This document shows, one piece after another, positions 10,538-23,837 of a DNA stretch of 64,000 nt (position 1 is its first letter; every line of letters starts with the position of its first letter). The notes beneath the pieces were generated by a model. It was not told the DNA's origin. It saw only the letters and a program-made list of their open reading frames with translations, and did no database searches. The stretch is from Gordius sp. MW1. Taxonomy: Eukaryota > Nematomorpha > Gordioida > Gordea > Gordiidae. The position numbers and the translations under genes were made by a program. The stretch spans positions 2,542,001 to 2,606,000 of the forward strand of contig OZ038529.1 in NCBI GenBank assembly GCA_964036665.1. The letters run 5' to 3'.

Positions 10538-12040
10538 GTCATCCCAAGGGATCCAACAAGGAGATCCTTTAGGCCTGCCCTTTTCTGTTTGGCGATTCAA
10601 ACCAGCATCGATAAACTCTCCTCCCTAGGAGCCTTCTCATGCAATTTATGGTACCTTGATGACGGATTCCTGGTCGGCCCAGCCGAAGCAGTCCGGCAAA
10701 TCCCACAGATCATCAATGGCTTCGCAGACAAAATATCACTCAGCCTACACATCGAAATGTGAGATCTTCACCAAAGATCACACAATCGACAAACTCTCCC
10801 TCCCATTCCAGTCATATCAAGAGATGACTTTCATTACTTAGACGCTCCCATTGGAGGCGTCAAAACAACTGAAACATTCTTAGAGCATTTCTCCGACTTC
10901 ACTGACTCCATATCCCACACCCTGGAGCGTCTAACTCCCCACCATGCCTTTTTCCTCTTAAAAAACTTCCTCCTAATACCCAAAATTAACTATGCATTAC
11001 GCGCTTCGCCCATCTTCCTAGCCGTTAACCTACTCCACGCGATGGAAAAAAAAATCCAATTGCTAGTCGAAAGGTGCCTAAACCTTAAATTTAGCCCTCT
11101 CCAATGGCTCCAAGCCACTCTTCCCTCCAAGAGTGGTGGTATAGGCATCCGACCCCTCCATCTACTCTCACTAGCAGGGTTCATTTCATCCCGTTTATCA
11201 ACGGATGAGTTAATCAAGCAAATCACTCAAACCCAAGACCCGCACCTCTACCGCGCCCTTCAGGCTTGGGAAGACCTCAAACTGGATTCCGCTACTCACC
11301 CAAATGGAACCACCCAAAAGGAATGGGACTTACCATTGATAGCACGTTCCGTCGCTTACCTCACGACTATCTTTGGGCAATCTCCACTTCAATTGGGCAT
11401 CCTCCGGGGGTTACGAATGGCTCGATGCCCTACCAAGCCAAAACCTAGGGTTACACCTGTCGGGCGAGGAACTCCGAATAGCTGTAGGCCTACGCCTCGG
11501 CTGCGACATTGTGTCCCCATTCAACTGCGACCTCTGCCGCCAACCCGTTCTTGCAAACGGCCATCATCCTCTACACTGCCAATACAGCAAGGGGCGGCAT
11601 CCCCGTCATGCCACAATAAATAAAATAATCGGACAATCTTTGAAGAAAGCCGGCTTTCCCAATACAATAGAACCCACTGGCCGAAAAGACCCGATGGAGT
11701 AACAATCATCCCGTGGGCTCGTGGCCTAAACGCCTGCTGGGACTTCACTGCAGTGGACGTAATCGCCAAATCTAACGCCTCACCCGACCTCATCTCTTCT
11801 ACTGAGAGAAAGAAGGAGGATAAATACAAATACCTAAACAATATTATTTTCGTACCAGTAGTAGCTACGACCCTCGGTAACTTAGGTCCCGAGGGCAGCC
11901 AATTCCTAAAACAAATTTCAAAATATATAACCTCCATTACTCACGATCCCAAAGAATACTTTTTTATCAGGCAAAAGATCACAATGAAAATCGTTAAATC
12001 CAACACGATTTCCATACACGGATCAATGCCATCCGTTTAG
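10538..12040 (+). pseudogene. RT/endonuclease pseudogene, plus strand, unit 2
   Basis: Same subtype and frameshifts as unit 1. One visible protein difference: Lys instead of Glu after the 'VIA' that follows WDFTAVD (near 11766). Transposon remnant extends to 12126. Confidence 0.85.
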
Positions 12041-12544
12041 TTATAGCGCGTTTTTATATTTTTTATTCGTGTGTATATCATAATTATAATTATTTGTTTC
12101 TGAATAATAAATTATTAAGATTTAATAACTTTTATAAATTCTTTACATTTAATTACTATTTTTGACTCTAAATTTTTTATAATAATCATATAAATTTTTT
12201 TGGTAATAAACCTATTAGGGTCTATAAATTTTCTGTCTTTTAAAAAAAGATTCGCGATTATCATGGTAAGGCTTGGGGGGGAGCCAATTGGGAGCGTGGT
12301 TGTTGCAATGGGCAGAAATTATAGTGTTGTTAAATTTAGAGTATTTAAAATTCTTAATGACTCGGCTGAAGAGAACGGATTCTTGTTTTTATTAGATGGG
12401 GTAAATACGTCGGCACATATATAGTTACAAGCTAAATAAAGTCCATTTTTTCAAGCAGCTAGGGTTTTATCATAGAATTGTTGTTAAAAATTACATCTCC
12501 ATGGTAAAGTTCGCCTGAGGTACAAGAATTCTTGCGGTGTGACT

Positions 12545-12680
12545 ATGGGCGTAGCCAAGGGGGCAGGGAAGAGCGGCTGTCCCCTCAATCCAAAAATTTG
12601 TTAAAATTCAAAAAATTGATCTTTTTGCCCCTCCCTAAATTATTATTGCCCCCTGTAATTAAAATACTGGCTACACACAT
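12545..12680. mobile_element. MITE B, unit 2
   Basis: Same as the unit 1 copy, with 'ccaagggggcaggg' after the left terminus. Confidence 0.65.
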
Positions 12681-12944
12681 GGGCGTGACTCATTGTCATC
12701 ATGGTGCTTAGGAAATAATCTATAATATGTTTTCTTGCCACGTTCATTTAACTAAATTCCCAAAAATTTGGTTAAACAATAGTAGGTGTAAACTAGTATT
12801 TTCCTGAGAGCAAATATCCCAAATTTTTCCTGAGAGCAAAAAAAAAAGGTCTCGACTATCCCAAATTTTCCTGAGAGCAAAAAAAAGGTCTCGACTATCC
12901 AAAAATTTTCCGGCGACCAAAAAAAAGCAACTCTCCTAATTAAG

Positions 12945-13120
12945 CAGTGTGGGCAGCCAGACCCCCTGCCCCCCTGGCAAATTAAGGGGGGGGGCAGGGG
13001 GTCCAGCTGCCCCCCTCTGGCTAATAAGGGGGGGGGGGCAAAACATAATTTTTTTTAGGGTTTTTGTATTGAAATTTTTGTTTTTAATTAGCTGCCCCCC
13101 GCCCCCTGCGTACGCCCTTG
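12945..13120. mobile_element. G-run MITE C, unit 2
   Basis: As unit 1, with different G-run lengths. Confidence 0.55.
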
Positions 13121-14672
13121 TAGAGGGTTGAAATAACATGTTTTTAAGGTGTTATCAGCGCCATTCAACCAGTTAGTAAATTCCGCGTGAAAAATAATGT
13201 TAGACAAAAAGATTTTAAATAGTTTTTAATAATGGATAAACGCTTGTCTAAGGTTAATGCAACAGCTTAGCTGTCTCTATCTCCCCTTTAGTTTAGGTTC
13301 CATTAAAAACGTTTTAACCGACTAAGTTGGGCACCCCCACAAGTTCCACGTATTTTTTAAAGCCAAGGGATTGGGTAGAATTTCCATTTCTTGTTTTTGA
13401 TAAGGAACAATTTTATAAATAGGATTTGTTTTTAAAGAATATAGCATATAAAATGTTGCATAAATATCATATTTTATACACTGCTGATCATTTTTTTACT
13501 AAAATAAAAAATACAAGTTTTAAATTTTTAAATGCTAATTTACTAATGAGACCTAAAGCTCAAAGGAAAACTCGAAAGGTCTCTCTTTAAACTAATTTGT
13601 TTGATTAATGTATTTACCAAAACCTCACTTAATTAATTACAATCTAATTATATGAATGTGATAAGATATTAAGGAGCGTAGCCGAGGAAGGTAGCAAAAA
13701 TCAAAAAAAAATTTGATTAATAAATATATTATAGTTTATTCCTAATTGCATAAAAGAGTTAGACACATATAAATACTCTAATTAAATTTTTGAAAAAAAT
13801 ATTTAATCATTAATTTCCTTTTCCCGAATTCACTTGTACATTCGCCAAAAAAAACTTAATTGAGCCTTTTCCCCACAAAATGAATGGGTAGTAATTTTAT
13901 AAATTAAAGGAGTCGTTCTCTTCGGGCAATCTGAATGATTAAACTCTAAGCAGGGGTCAGCCCACAGTAACAAAAAGGCACAAAAATATCACAAAATTAG
14001 TTTGTTCTTTGGCCGAAGAGCGCTCATCATCTATTTTCAACCAAAAAATTGTTATTTGCAGGGAAAATTTATATTTAAAGCTCAGATCACATGCCCCAAA
14101 ATGTGCAGACACAAAAATAAAGATGGATTAGGGCATTTGCCCGGAGTCAGATAAGGTAAAAATAAGCAACGGTCATCATTAACTTGCAAAGAGTTATTTA
14201 GCCCGTTTCGCAATTATCCGTTTAAAGCAACAGCTTCAAGTTGCAAAAAGAAATTTATGAGCGAATATAAGTAGCAAAAATGAATGGCAATTAACCAAAA
14301 TTTTGGCCTTGGGTCGGGGTTAGACAAATTAGATGTAAGCAACGGTCAGCATTAATTTGCAGGGAATTATTTAGCCAGTTACATAATTATCCGATATAAG
14401 GCAACAACTTAGACTAGTATCCCAAAGAAATATATAAAGGTAATAATAATCAGCTCTAGAGATGGATTTTTTCCCATAAATTTTGGTTAATGAACCTTTC
14501 TCCAAAAAACGGGAGTTTTTTGGGAAAAATATGGGAAATAACGGAAATTACAGTAGAAATAGGGGAATGTAGACATTTTATTTAATTAAAAATTGTTTAA
14601 GATAAATATTTGTAAAATAAATGCTTATAGGGCATTACTTAAAGTTATGGATAATTTTACATATATTACAAG

Positions 14673-15348
14673 TAAAGCCCTGCATGGGCCGACCGAGCCC
14701 GACCCGATCGAGTTTCTTGCGGGACACGGGCATAATTTAATAAAATAATTTGGCCTCGGGCTTAAAGAGGCGGCCCGACCCGAGGCCCGAGCCCTGCCCG
14801 AATTTAATTAAAGCAAACTTATATATTTTAAAATAAACTCAACTCGATAGCAAATAATTATCTTCGCACAGCCTACATAATGTAGCTTCCAAACTTCAGC
14901 TTTTTCCCCTGTCTATTATAATATTATGACCTGAATTGCAAATCTTATTCTATATTTAAATATATTTATAGTATCTGTTAGAACTTTAGAAATAAAATAA
15001 AAAAATATTTTAAAAATTTTATATTTGGAACTGTTAATATATCATATAAAGTTAGATTTTTAGTTCTAAATTATTAGCTTAATAATTTGTAAGAGGTGAA
15101 AATGGATTTTTGATAACTTATCCAAGTTGTAAACTAAGAGAGTAACAACTATTTGATAATTTTATATTTAAATTTTAAAAAAAAATGCAAAAATAAATTT
15201 TTTTAACAATTTGATTTAAAAATAGGGTCGGGATTGGGCCGGGACAAGAATTAAAAAGTCTTTTGGGCTCGGGCCGGGCAAAATAAAAATTGAGACATCG
15301 GGCTCGGATCGGGCTCAGGCCGAATAAAATTCATTTTCCAGGGCTCTA
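14673..15348. mobile_element. hAT-like non-autonomous element, unit 2 (676 bp)
   Basis: Same insertion and ATTACAAG duplication (14665-14672, 15349-15356). Short-form interior ('ggatttttgataac'), 'cttaaagagg', and 'ctcggatcgggc' near the right end; shared with unit 4. Confidence 0.85.
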
Positions 15349-15665
15349 ATTACAAGTAAAATCGTGTTTTATTAATCTCTTAAGCTAGCTAATTTTAAAA
15401 TGTATTTTTCAATAGAGTGTTATCTTATGTTAATATATTCAAAACATTGTTAGATTTTTAGCTAACGGTGTCAATTATAATGTTTATTTTTTGTTTTATA
15501 AGAAAAACTTCTAAACCCAGATATAAAAATCCTTTTTTAACTTATGAGTAATAGGGGTAATAAAAAAAAACGTAGTTATATCCATAGAAACCACTACTAT
15601 TTAATTGACTCCTAAATTGCTCGCGGAATATTACATTAATTTCACTTCTAAACGTTATTTGGCTT

Positions 15666-15720
15666 AATTGTATTATCTCATATAGCTCGCGGTATACTAC
15701 ATCAAATTCACCACTAAACG
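15666..15720 (+). repeat. 55-bp direct repeat, left copy flanking minus RT remnant (unit 2/3 junction)
   Basis: Bases 15666-15720 recur perfectly at 16690-16744, exactly bracketing the minus-strand RT remnant (15721-16689). Left copies elsewhere: 7710-7764, 23669-23723, 31675-31729, 39633-39687, 47646-47700, 55656-55710. Most likely a long target-site duplication made when the retroelement inserted. The alternative is recombination within the local 66-bp minisatellite. Confidence 0.8.
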
Positions 15721-15836
15721 ATATTTTTTTTTTAATTTTTAAAAATTTGGAAGTTTATTGATAAAAATCCGTTGACAGTAATATAATATAAATACATGAA
15801 ATATAAAAGACAAAAAGCGTCAAATAAAATGATAAA

Positions 15837-16689
15837 CTATTCTGACAAAGCATCATCGAGGGTATCTTCCAAGATTGGCCAAGAATCCGCGAACGATTTA
15901 AAATTGTATTTGGTTATAAGAATACCAAGTCTTTGTTTCACTAAAAAGGATAACGAATGTTTCGACGGGGGGAACGTCTTCCTACCTCTTTCAAAAAAGC
16001 TAAGGCCTGTTTGCCAAAGGTGCCTGAACACGAAGCAACCAATGGAATAAAAATGTTTGAGGATAACAGGGCTTTGTATTTATTTGTTTTCCGCCCCTCT
16101 GCAACAGCTAAAGAATCATTGTTGCAGTTAGAGGGGGCAAATAGGTCAATACATGTGAAGTCCCATTTAAGGTGAAGACCATTGCTCCATGGGACTAAAT
16201 AAGATCTATCAGAACGCATACGTTCCTCCAAGGAGGGATCCGATGGCTCCAATATGGATGGGATCTTTGCCCTCTTAAGAGCACTTTGAATTAGGACATT
16301 GGCCTTATTGTGTCTAACATATTTGAATTTGTTTCCCAGGCAATGTAAGGGATGCCTTGATTGTTCGTCTACAAGTATGCTGCAATTTCGGCACATACAT
16401 GGCTTCGAAAATTTTACCCCTAGCCTGAGAGCTATGGAGTACGAAAGTTCCGAGTCCTCCAGCATCATCCCGGAGAGACAGCTTGGGTAGACCTCTAGCC
16501 ATTCGTGACCTGAGCCATCAAACAAAAACGACCTTAAATTAGAACACTGACTTGTATCGCTACTCGAAATTAGAAAATCAAGGGAGCGCAACACAAGTCC
16601 GGCATCCCAATCTCTTTGTGGTGAGGTTTGTGGCAAAGGTGTTCCGGGATTGGTATTGTTTTCCCAAATAGCGAAAGCAAAATTTGCTA
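15837..16689 (-). pseudogene. C-terminal RT/endonuclease remnant, minus strand, unit 3
   Basis: Main frame 15941-16636. The most diverged of the eight: Ala at residue 12, Met inside the zinc-motif segment (CMCRNC), Arg replacing the Gly of the R-S-D-G endonuclease signature, and Arg for Gly near residue 220. Charged replacement beside the presumed catalytic Asp fits loss of constraint. Element remnant spans 15721-16689 between a perfect 55-bp direct repeat pair. Confidence 0.8.
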
Positions 16690-16744
16690 AATTGTATTAT
16701 CTCATATAGCTCGCGGTATACTACATCAAATTCACCACTAAACG
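16690..16744 (+). repeat. 55-bp direct repeat, right copy (unit 3)
   Basis: Partner of 15666-15720. Right copies elsewhere: 770-824, 8732-8786, 24691-24745, 32699-32753, 40655-40709, 48668-48722, 56678-56732. In units 1, 2 and 5 the right copy has private substitutions ('aactg', 'ttaacc'), so the duplication is older than those subtype splits. Confidence 0.8.
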
Positions 16745-17249
16745 TTAAGTTACTTAATCATATTATTTCGACTAGCTCGCGATTATATAAGGAAGTGTTT
16801 TCCACTTCCATAGCACTTACTTTCTCGCATACATTCCTTTATTATTATTTATTTAATATATCCATTTAAAAAATCAATATATTATGTTTGTCTTGGTGAC
16901 AAACATATTTAATACAAATTATTTTAAGATTTTATATCATTCATTAAGAGCAGATTGCTTAAAAAATGGATTAATGCTCAAATGTCTATGTCTGCAGTTT
17001 TACCGTATAAAGTGTGGAAATGATGTTCAATATCTTATATATATTTAAATGCACATACAAATTTCTGATCCAAAAGTAAATATTAACTAGAGATTAAATT
17101 TATATGTATGTTTAGTTTTAATATGTAATTTATTTCAAAAATTAAAAAATAATTATGAGAGCAAACAAATATGGCAAAAATGTTATTTTAACCTAAATGT
17201 GGGTTTAGATAATCCGTCTGCTCACTCCTTTTAAAAATCGAGTTATGTC

Positions 17250-17412
17250 ATGGCCTAGCCGAGGGGGGGGGCAGGGAGGGGCGACTGCCCCCTCTAAATC
17301 CAAAATTTCTTGAAATTTATTAAAATTTGGCTTAAGTTCAAAAAAATGATCCATTTTCCCCTCCCTAAATCATTATAGTCCCCTCTAATTCCAACATTTT
17401 TTTACGCCCATA
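17250..17412. mobile_element. G-run MITE fossil A, unit 3
   Basis: Orthologous copy; G run of 9. Confidence 0.55.
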
Positions 17413-18538
17413 GAAAATGTTTATAATGATGGGCTATTCTATATTTATATATTTTATGTACAAACATCATATTAAATATTTTTACTTGGGTCTTTTGAAA
17501 TTGTACTGCAATAGAGAGAATAACGATTTTAAAATTAAAATCATCTTTTATAGTGCCTTCTACATATTAAATATCTATTGAAGTGAATTTTGCATTTATC
17601 TTGTAGGTGAATTTACAAAATAATTAAACTGAATATAATGAATTATTACATGGGCTTAGATATCAGGAGGGAGAGCAGCCCCTTAAATTTATTTCTTACA
17701 ATTGTAATTAAATATGGTTGATATTCTAATATTTTATCATTTTGCTAGTGAAAATCATTTTTTCGACATTTTCCTACCCCTGCTAACCTCGGTTGCACCA
17801 ATTTAGTATATTTACAAATGTGTACCAAAATAATCTATATATAAATATATTAATAGGCCTCATTTAAAAAGTTGTCCATTTTTACAGCATTTTATCTGTG
17901 CCAGAGTTAGTTTGCGTTTAGGTATGATTTTAGATCAAAGTGTAAAAATATGCCTGTTCATTATTTCAAAATAAGCCCAATTAGTGCTCAAAAGAGAACA
18001 AACATGGTTAAATGTTCATTTATAACTAAATGTATATGTAATTCTACCTAAATCAGGGTGTGCAAAAATTTTAAAATCTTCAAATTATATTTTGTTAATG
18101 TTTAAAATTATATTTTTGAATCGTATATTTTATTAAAAGGAACACTAATATTTTGGTGAGATAATGTTGTAGCTTGTATACGCTTAGCATGTCTCTAGCG
18201 CGCCTATTTTCACACGTTAACGTATAGAGCCATCTAGCGGATATTAAAAAAATAAAAATATGTTTTGAAATAACATATGAAATTATTATATATATACTAT
18301 CTCCCATCATTTAATTAATTAATTACTTATAATATCATTTTGAGATTCGTGTTTATTTTTACATTCAAATTATTGATTATACTTAAATGTAATTATTAAA
18401 AACCGTAGGTGCGTTTAAATCTGTTTATATATAAAAAGATGTCCGAAATTTTGGGAAAAATCTAAATCTAAAACAACAAAAACAGATTTTTTAATAGGGT
18501 TGCTTGCAGCCTACACAATTCAATAAATTTAGACAAAT

Positions 18539-20040
18539 GTCATCCCAAGGGATCCAACAAGGAGATCCTTTAGGCCCTGCCCTTTCTGTTTGGCGATTCA
18601 AACCAGCATCGATAAACTCTCCTCCCTAGGAGCCTTCTCATGCAATTTATGGTACCTTGATGACGGATTCCTGGTCGGCCCAGCCGAAGCAGTCCGGCAA
18701 ATCCCACAGATCATCAATGGCTTCGCAGACAAAATATCACTCAGCCTACACATCGAAATGTGAGATCTTCACCAAAGATCACACAATCGACAAACTCTCC
18801 CTCCCATTCCCAGTCATATCAAGAGATGACTTTCATTACTTAGACGCTCCCATTGGAGGCGTCAAAACAACTGAAACATTCTTAGAGCATTTCTCCGACT
18901 TCACTGACTCCATATCCCACACCCTGGAGCGTCTAACTCCCCACCATGCCTTTTTCCTCTTAAAAAACTTCCTCCTAATACCCAAAATTAACTATGCATT
19001 ACGCGCTTCGCCCATCTTCCTAGCCGTTAACCTACTCCACGCGATGGAAAAAAAAATCCAATTGCTAGTCGAAAGGTGCCTAAACCTTAAATTTAGCCCT
19101 CTCCAATGGCTCCAAGCCACTCTTCCCTCCAAGAGTGGTGGTATAGGCATCCGACCCCTCCATCTACTCTCACTAGCAGGGTTCATTTCATCCCGTTTAT
19201 CAACGGATGAGTTAATCGCAAATCACTCAAACCCAAGACCCGCACCTCTACCGCGCCCTTCAGGCTTGGGAAGACCTCAAACTGGATTCCGCTACTCACC
19301 CAAATGGAACCACCCAAAAGGAATGGGACTTACCACTGATAGCACGTTCCGTCGCTTACCTCACGACTATCTTTGGGAAATCTCCACTTCAATTGGGCAT
19401 CCTCCGGGGGTTACGAATGGCTCGATGCCCTACCAAGCCAAAACCTAGGGTTACACCTGTCGGGCGAGGAACTCCGAATAGCTGTAGGCCTACGCCTCGG
19501 CTGCGACATTGTGTCCCCATTCAACTGCGACCTCTGCCGCCAACCCGTTCTTGCAAACGGCCATCATCCTCTACACTGCCAATACAGCAAGGGGCGGCAT
19601 CCCCGTCATGCCACAATAAATAAAATAATCGGACAATCTTTGAAGAAAGCCGGCTTTCCCAATACAATAGAACCCACTGGCCGAAAAGACCCGATAGAGT
19701 AACAATCATCCCGTGGGCTCGTGGCCTAAACGCCTGCTGGGACTTCACTGCAGTGGACGTAATCATCAAATCTAACGCCTCACCCGACCTCATCTCTTCT
19801 ACTGAGAGAAAGAAGGAGGATAAATACAAATACCTAAACAATATTATTTTCGTACCAGTAGTAGCTACGACCCTCGGTAACTTAGGTCCCGAGGGCAGCC
19901 AATTCCTAAAACAAATTTCAAAATATATAACCTCCATTACTCACGATCCCAAAGAATACTTTTTTATCAGGCAAAAGATCACAATGAAAATCGTTAAATC
20001 CAACACGATTTCCATACACGGATCAATGCCATCCGTTTAG
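18539..20040 (+). pseudogene. RT/endonuclease pseudogene, plus strand, unit 3
   Basis: Second subtype. The palm block has its full 'ggccctgcc' but lacks a T a few bases on, and frame is kept near 18810 (FPVISRDD), giving a single open frame 18657-19448. A 2-bp deletion near 19217 throws the following ~75 codons out of the family frame. The endonuclease signature is RPDR instead of RPDG ('gatagag', about 19693). Transposon remnant extends to 20126. Confidence 0.85.
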
Positions 20041-20547
20041 TTATAGCGCGTTTTTATATTTTTTATTCGTGTATATATCATAATTATAATTATTTGTTTC
20101 TGAATAATAAATTATTAAGATTTAATAACTTTTATAAATTCTTTACATTTAATTACTATTTTTGACTCTAAATTTTTTATAATAATCATATAAATTTTTT
20201 TGGTAATAAACCTATTAGGGTCTATAAATTTTCTGTCTTTTAAAAAAAGATTCGCGATTATCATGGTAAGGCTTGGGGGGGGGGGGCCAATTGTGAGCGT
20301 GGTTGTTGCAACGGGCAGAAATTATAGTGTTGTTAAATTTAGAGTATTTAAAATTCTTAATGACTCGGCTGAAGAGAACGGATTCTTGTTTTTATTAGAT
20401 GGGGTAAATACGTCGGCACATATATAGTTACAAGCTAAATAAAGTCCATTTTTTCAAGCAGCTAGGGTTTTATCATAGAATTGTTGTTAAAAATTACATC
20501 TCCATGGTAAAGTTCGCCTGAGGTACAAGAATTCTTGCGGTGTGACT

Positions 20548-20683
20548 ATGGGCGTAGCCAAGTCAGCAGGAAAGAGCGGCTGTCCCCTCAATCCAAAAAT
20601 TTGTTAAAATTCAAAAAATTGATCTTTTTGCCCCTCCCTAAATTATTATTGCCCCCTGTAATTAAAATACTGGCTACACACAT
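20548..20683. mobile_element. MITE B, unit 3
   Basis: Second subtype: 'ccaagtcagcagg' replaces the G run next to the left terminus. Confidence 0.65.
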
Positions 20684-20948
20684 GGGCGTGACTCATTGTC
20701 ATCATGGTGCTTAGGAAATAATCTATAATATGTTTTCTTGCCACGTTTATTTAACTAAATTCCCAAAAATTTGGTTAAACAATAGTAGGTGTAAACTAGT
20801 ATTTTCCTGAGAGCAAATATCCCAAATTTTTCCTGAGAGCAAAAAAAAAAGGTCTCGACTATCTTAAATTTTCCTGAGAGCAAAAAAAAGGTCTCGACTA
20901 TCCAAAAATTTTCCGCCGACCAAAAAAAAAGCAACTTCCCTAATTAAG

Positions 20949-21117
20949 CAGTGTGGGCAGCCAGACCCCCTGCCCCCCTGGCAAATTAGGGGGGGGGGGC
21001 AGGGGGTCCGGCTGCCCCCTAATAAGGGGGGGGGGCAAAACAAAAATTTTTTTTAGGGTTTTTGTATTGAAATTTTTTTTTTAATTAGCTGCCCCCCGCC
21101 CCCTGCGTACGCCCATG
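20949..21117. mobile_element. G-run MITE C, unit 3
   Basis: Second subtype: 'gtccggctgccccctaat' (shortened between the two G runs) and right end GCGTACGCCCATG. Confidence 0.55.
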
Positions 21118-22671
21118 TAGAGGGTTGAAATAACATGTTTTTAAGGTGTTATCAGCGCCATTCAACCAGTTAGTAAATTCCGCGTGAAAAATAATGTTAG
21201 ACAAAAAGATTTTAAATAGTTTTTAATAATGGATAAACGCTTGTCTAAGGTTAATGCAACAGCTTAGCTGTCTCTATCTCCCCTTTAGTTTAGGTTCCAT
21301 TAAAAACGTTTTAACCGACTAAGTTGGGCACCCCCACAAGTTCCACGTATTTTTTAAAGCCAAGGGATTGGGCAGAATTTCCATTTCTTGTTTTTGATAA
21401 GGAACAATTTTATAAATAGGATTTGTTTTTAAAGAATATAGCATATAAAATGTTGCATAAATATCATATTTTATACACTGCTGATCATTTTTTTACTAAA
21501 ATAAAAAATACAAGTTTTAAATTTTTAAATGCTAATTTACTAATGAGACCTAAAGCTCAAAGGAAAACTCGAAAGGTCTCTCTTTAAACTAATTTGTTTG
21601 ATTAATGTATTTACCAAAACCTCACTTAATTAATTACAATCTAATTATATGAATGTGATAAGATATTAAGGAGCGTAGCCGAGGAAGGTAGCAAAAATCA
21701 AAAAAAAATTTGATTAATAAATATATTATAGTTTATTCCTAATTGCATAAAAAAGTTAGACACATATAAATACTCTAATTAAATTTTTGAAAAAAATATT
21801 TAATCATTAATTTCCTTTTCCCGAATTCACTTGTACATTCGCCAAAAAAAACTTAATTGAGCCTTTTCCCCACAAAATGAATGGGTAGTAATTTTATAAA
21901 TTAAAGGAGTCGTTCTCTTCGGGCAATCTGAATGATTAAACTCTAAGCAAGGGTCAGCCCACAGTAACAAAAAGGCACAAAAATATCACAAAAAATTAGT
22001 TTGTTCTTTGGCCGAGGAGCGCTCATCATCTATTTTCAACCAAAAAATTGTTATTTGCAGGGAAAATTTATATTTAAAGCTCAGATCACATGCCCCAAAA
22101 TGTGCAGACACAAAAATAAAGATGGATTAGGGCATTTGCCCGGAGTCAGATAAGGTAAAAATAAGCAACGGTCATCATTAACTTGCAAAGAGTTATTTAG
22201 CCAGTTTCGCAATTATCCGTTTAAAGCAACAGCTTCAAGTTGCAAAAAGGAATTTATGAGCGAATATAAGTAGCAAAAATGAATGGCAATTAACCAAAAT
22301 TTTGGCCTTGGGTCGGGGTTAGACAAATTAGATGTAAGCAACGGTCAGCATTAATTTGCAGGGAATTATTTAGCCAGTTACATAATTATCCGATATAAGG
22401 CAACAACTTAGACTAGTATCCCAAAGAAATATATAAAGGTAATAATAATCAGCTCTAGAGATGGATTTTTTCCCATAAATTTTGGTTAATGAACCTTTCT
22501 CCAAAAAACGGGAGTTTTTTGGGAAAAATATGGGAAATAACGGAAATTACAGTAGAAATAGGGGAATGTAGACATTTTATTTAATTAAAAATTGTTTAAG
22601 ATAAATATTTGTAAAATAAATGCTTATAGGGCATTACTTAAAGTTATGGATAATTTTACATATATTACAAG

Positions 22672-23351
22672 TAAAGCCCTGCATGGGCCGACCGAGCCCG
22701 ACCCGATCGAGTTTCTTGCGGGACACGGGCATAATTTAATAAAATAATTTGGCCTCGGGCTTAATGAGGCGGCCCGACCCGAGGCCCGAGCCCTGCCCGA
22801 ATTTAATTAAAGCAAACTTATATATTTTAAAATAAACTCAACTCGATAGCAAATAATTATCTTCGCACAGCCTACATAATGTAGCTTCCAAACTTCAGCT
22901 TTTTCCCCTGTCTATTATAATATTATGACCTGAATTGCAAATCTTATTCTATATTTAAATATATTTATAGTATCTGTTAGAACTTTAGAAATAAAATAAA
23001 AAAATATTTTAAAAATTTTATATTTGGAACTGTTAATATATCATATAAAGTTAGATTTTTAGTTCTAAATTATTAGCTTAATAATTTGTAAGAGGTGAAA
23101 ATGGATTTTTTATTTCTAACTTATCCTAGTTGTAAACTAAGAGAGTAGCAACTATTTGATAATTTTATATTTAAATTATAAAAAAAAATGCAAAAAAAAT
23201 TTTTTTTAACAATTTTATTTAAAAATAGGGTCGGGATTGGGCCGGGACAAGAATTAAAAAGTCTTTTGGGCTCGGGCCGGGCAAAATAAAAATTGAGACA
23301 TCGGGCTCGGATTGGGCTCAGGCCGAATAAAATTCATTTTCCAGGGCTCTA
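22672..23351. mobile_element. hAT-like non-autonomous element, unit 3 (680 bp)
   Basis: Long form; ATTACAAG duplication at 22664-22671 and 23352-23359. Confidence 0.85.
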
Positions 23352-23837
23352 ATTACAAGTAAAATCGTGTTTTATTAATCTCTTAAGCTAGCTAATTTTA
23401 AAATGTATTTTTCAATAGAGTGTTATCTTATGTTAATATATTCAAAACATTGTTAGATTTTTAGCTAACGGTGTCAATTATAATGTTTATGTTTTGTTTT
23501 ATAAGAAAAACTTCTAAACCCAGATATAAAAATCCTTTTTTAACTTATGAGTAATAGGTGTAATAAAAAAAAACGTAGTTATATCCATAGAAACCACTAC
23601 TATTTAATTGACTCCTAAATTGCTCGCGGAATATTACATTAATTTCACTTCTAAACGTTATTTGGCTTAATTGTATTATCTCATATAGCTCGCGGTATAC
23701 TACATCAAATTCACCACTAAACGATATTTTTTTTAATTTTTAAAAATTTAGAAGTTTATTGATAAAAATCCGTTGACAGTAATATAATATAAATACATGA
23801 AATATAAAAGACAAAAAGCGTCAAATAAAATGATAAA

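Larger units (their letters stand above)
7983..15940. repeat. Macrosatellite unit 2 (7958 bp)
   Basis: Almost base-for-base like unit 1 through the RT block. The tail differs: the hAT element lacks a few bases near 15110 (the 'ttgataac' variant) and the later tail has 'ggggtaat' near 15554. Only unit 4 shares these tail variants. Confidence 0.95.
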
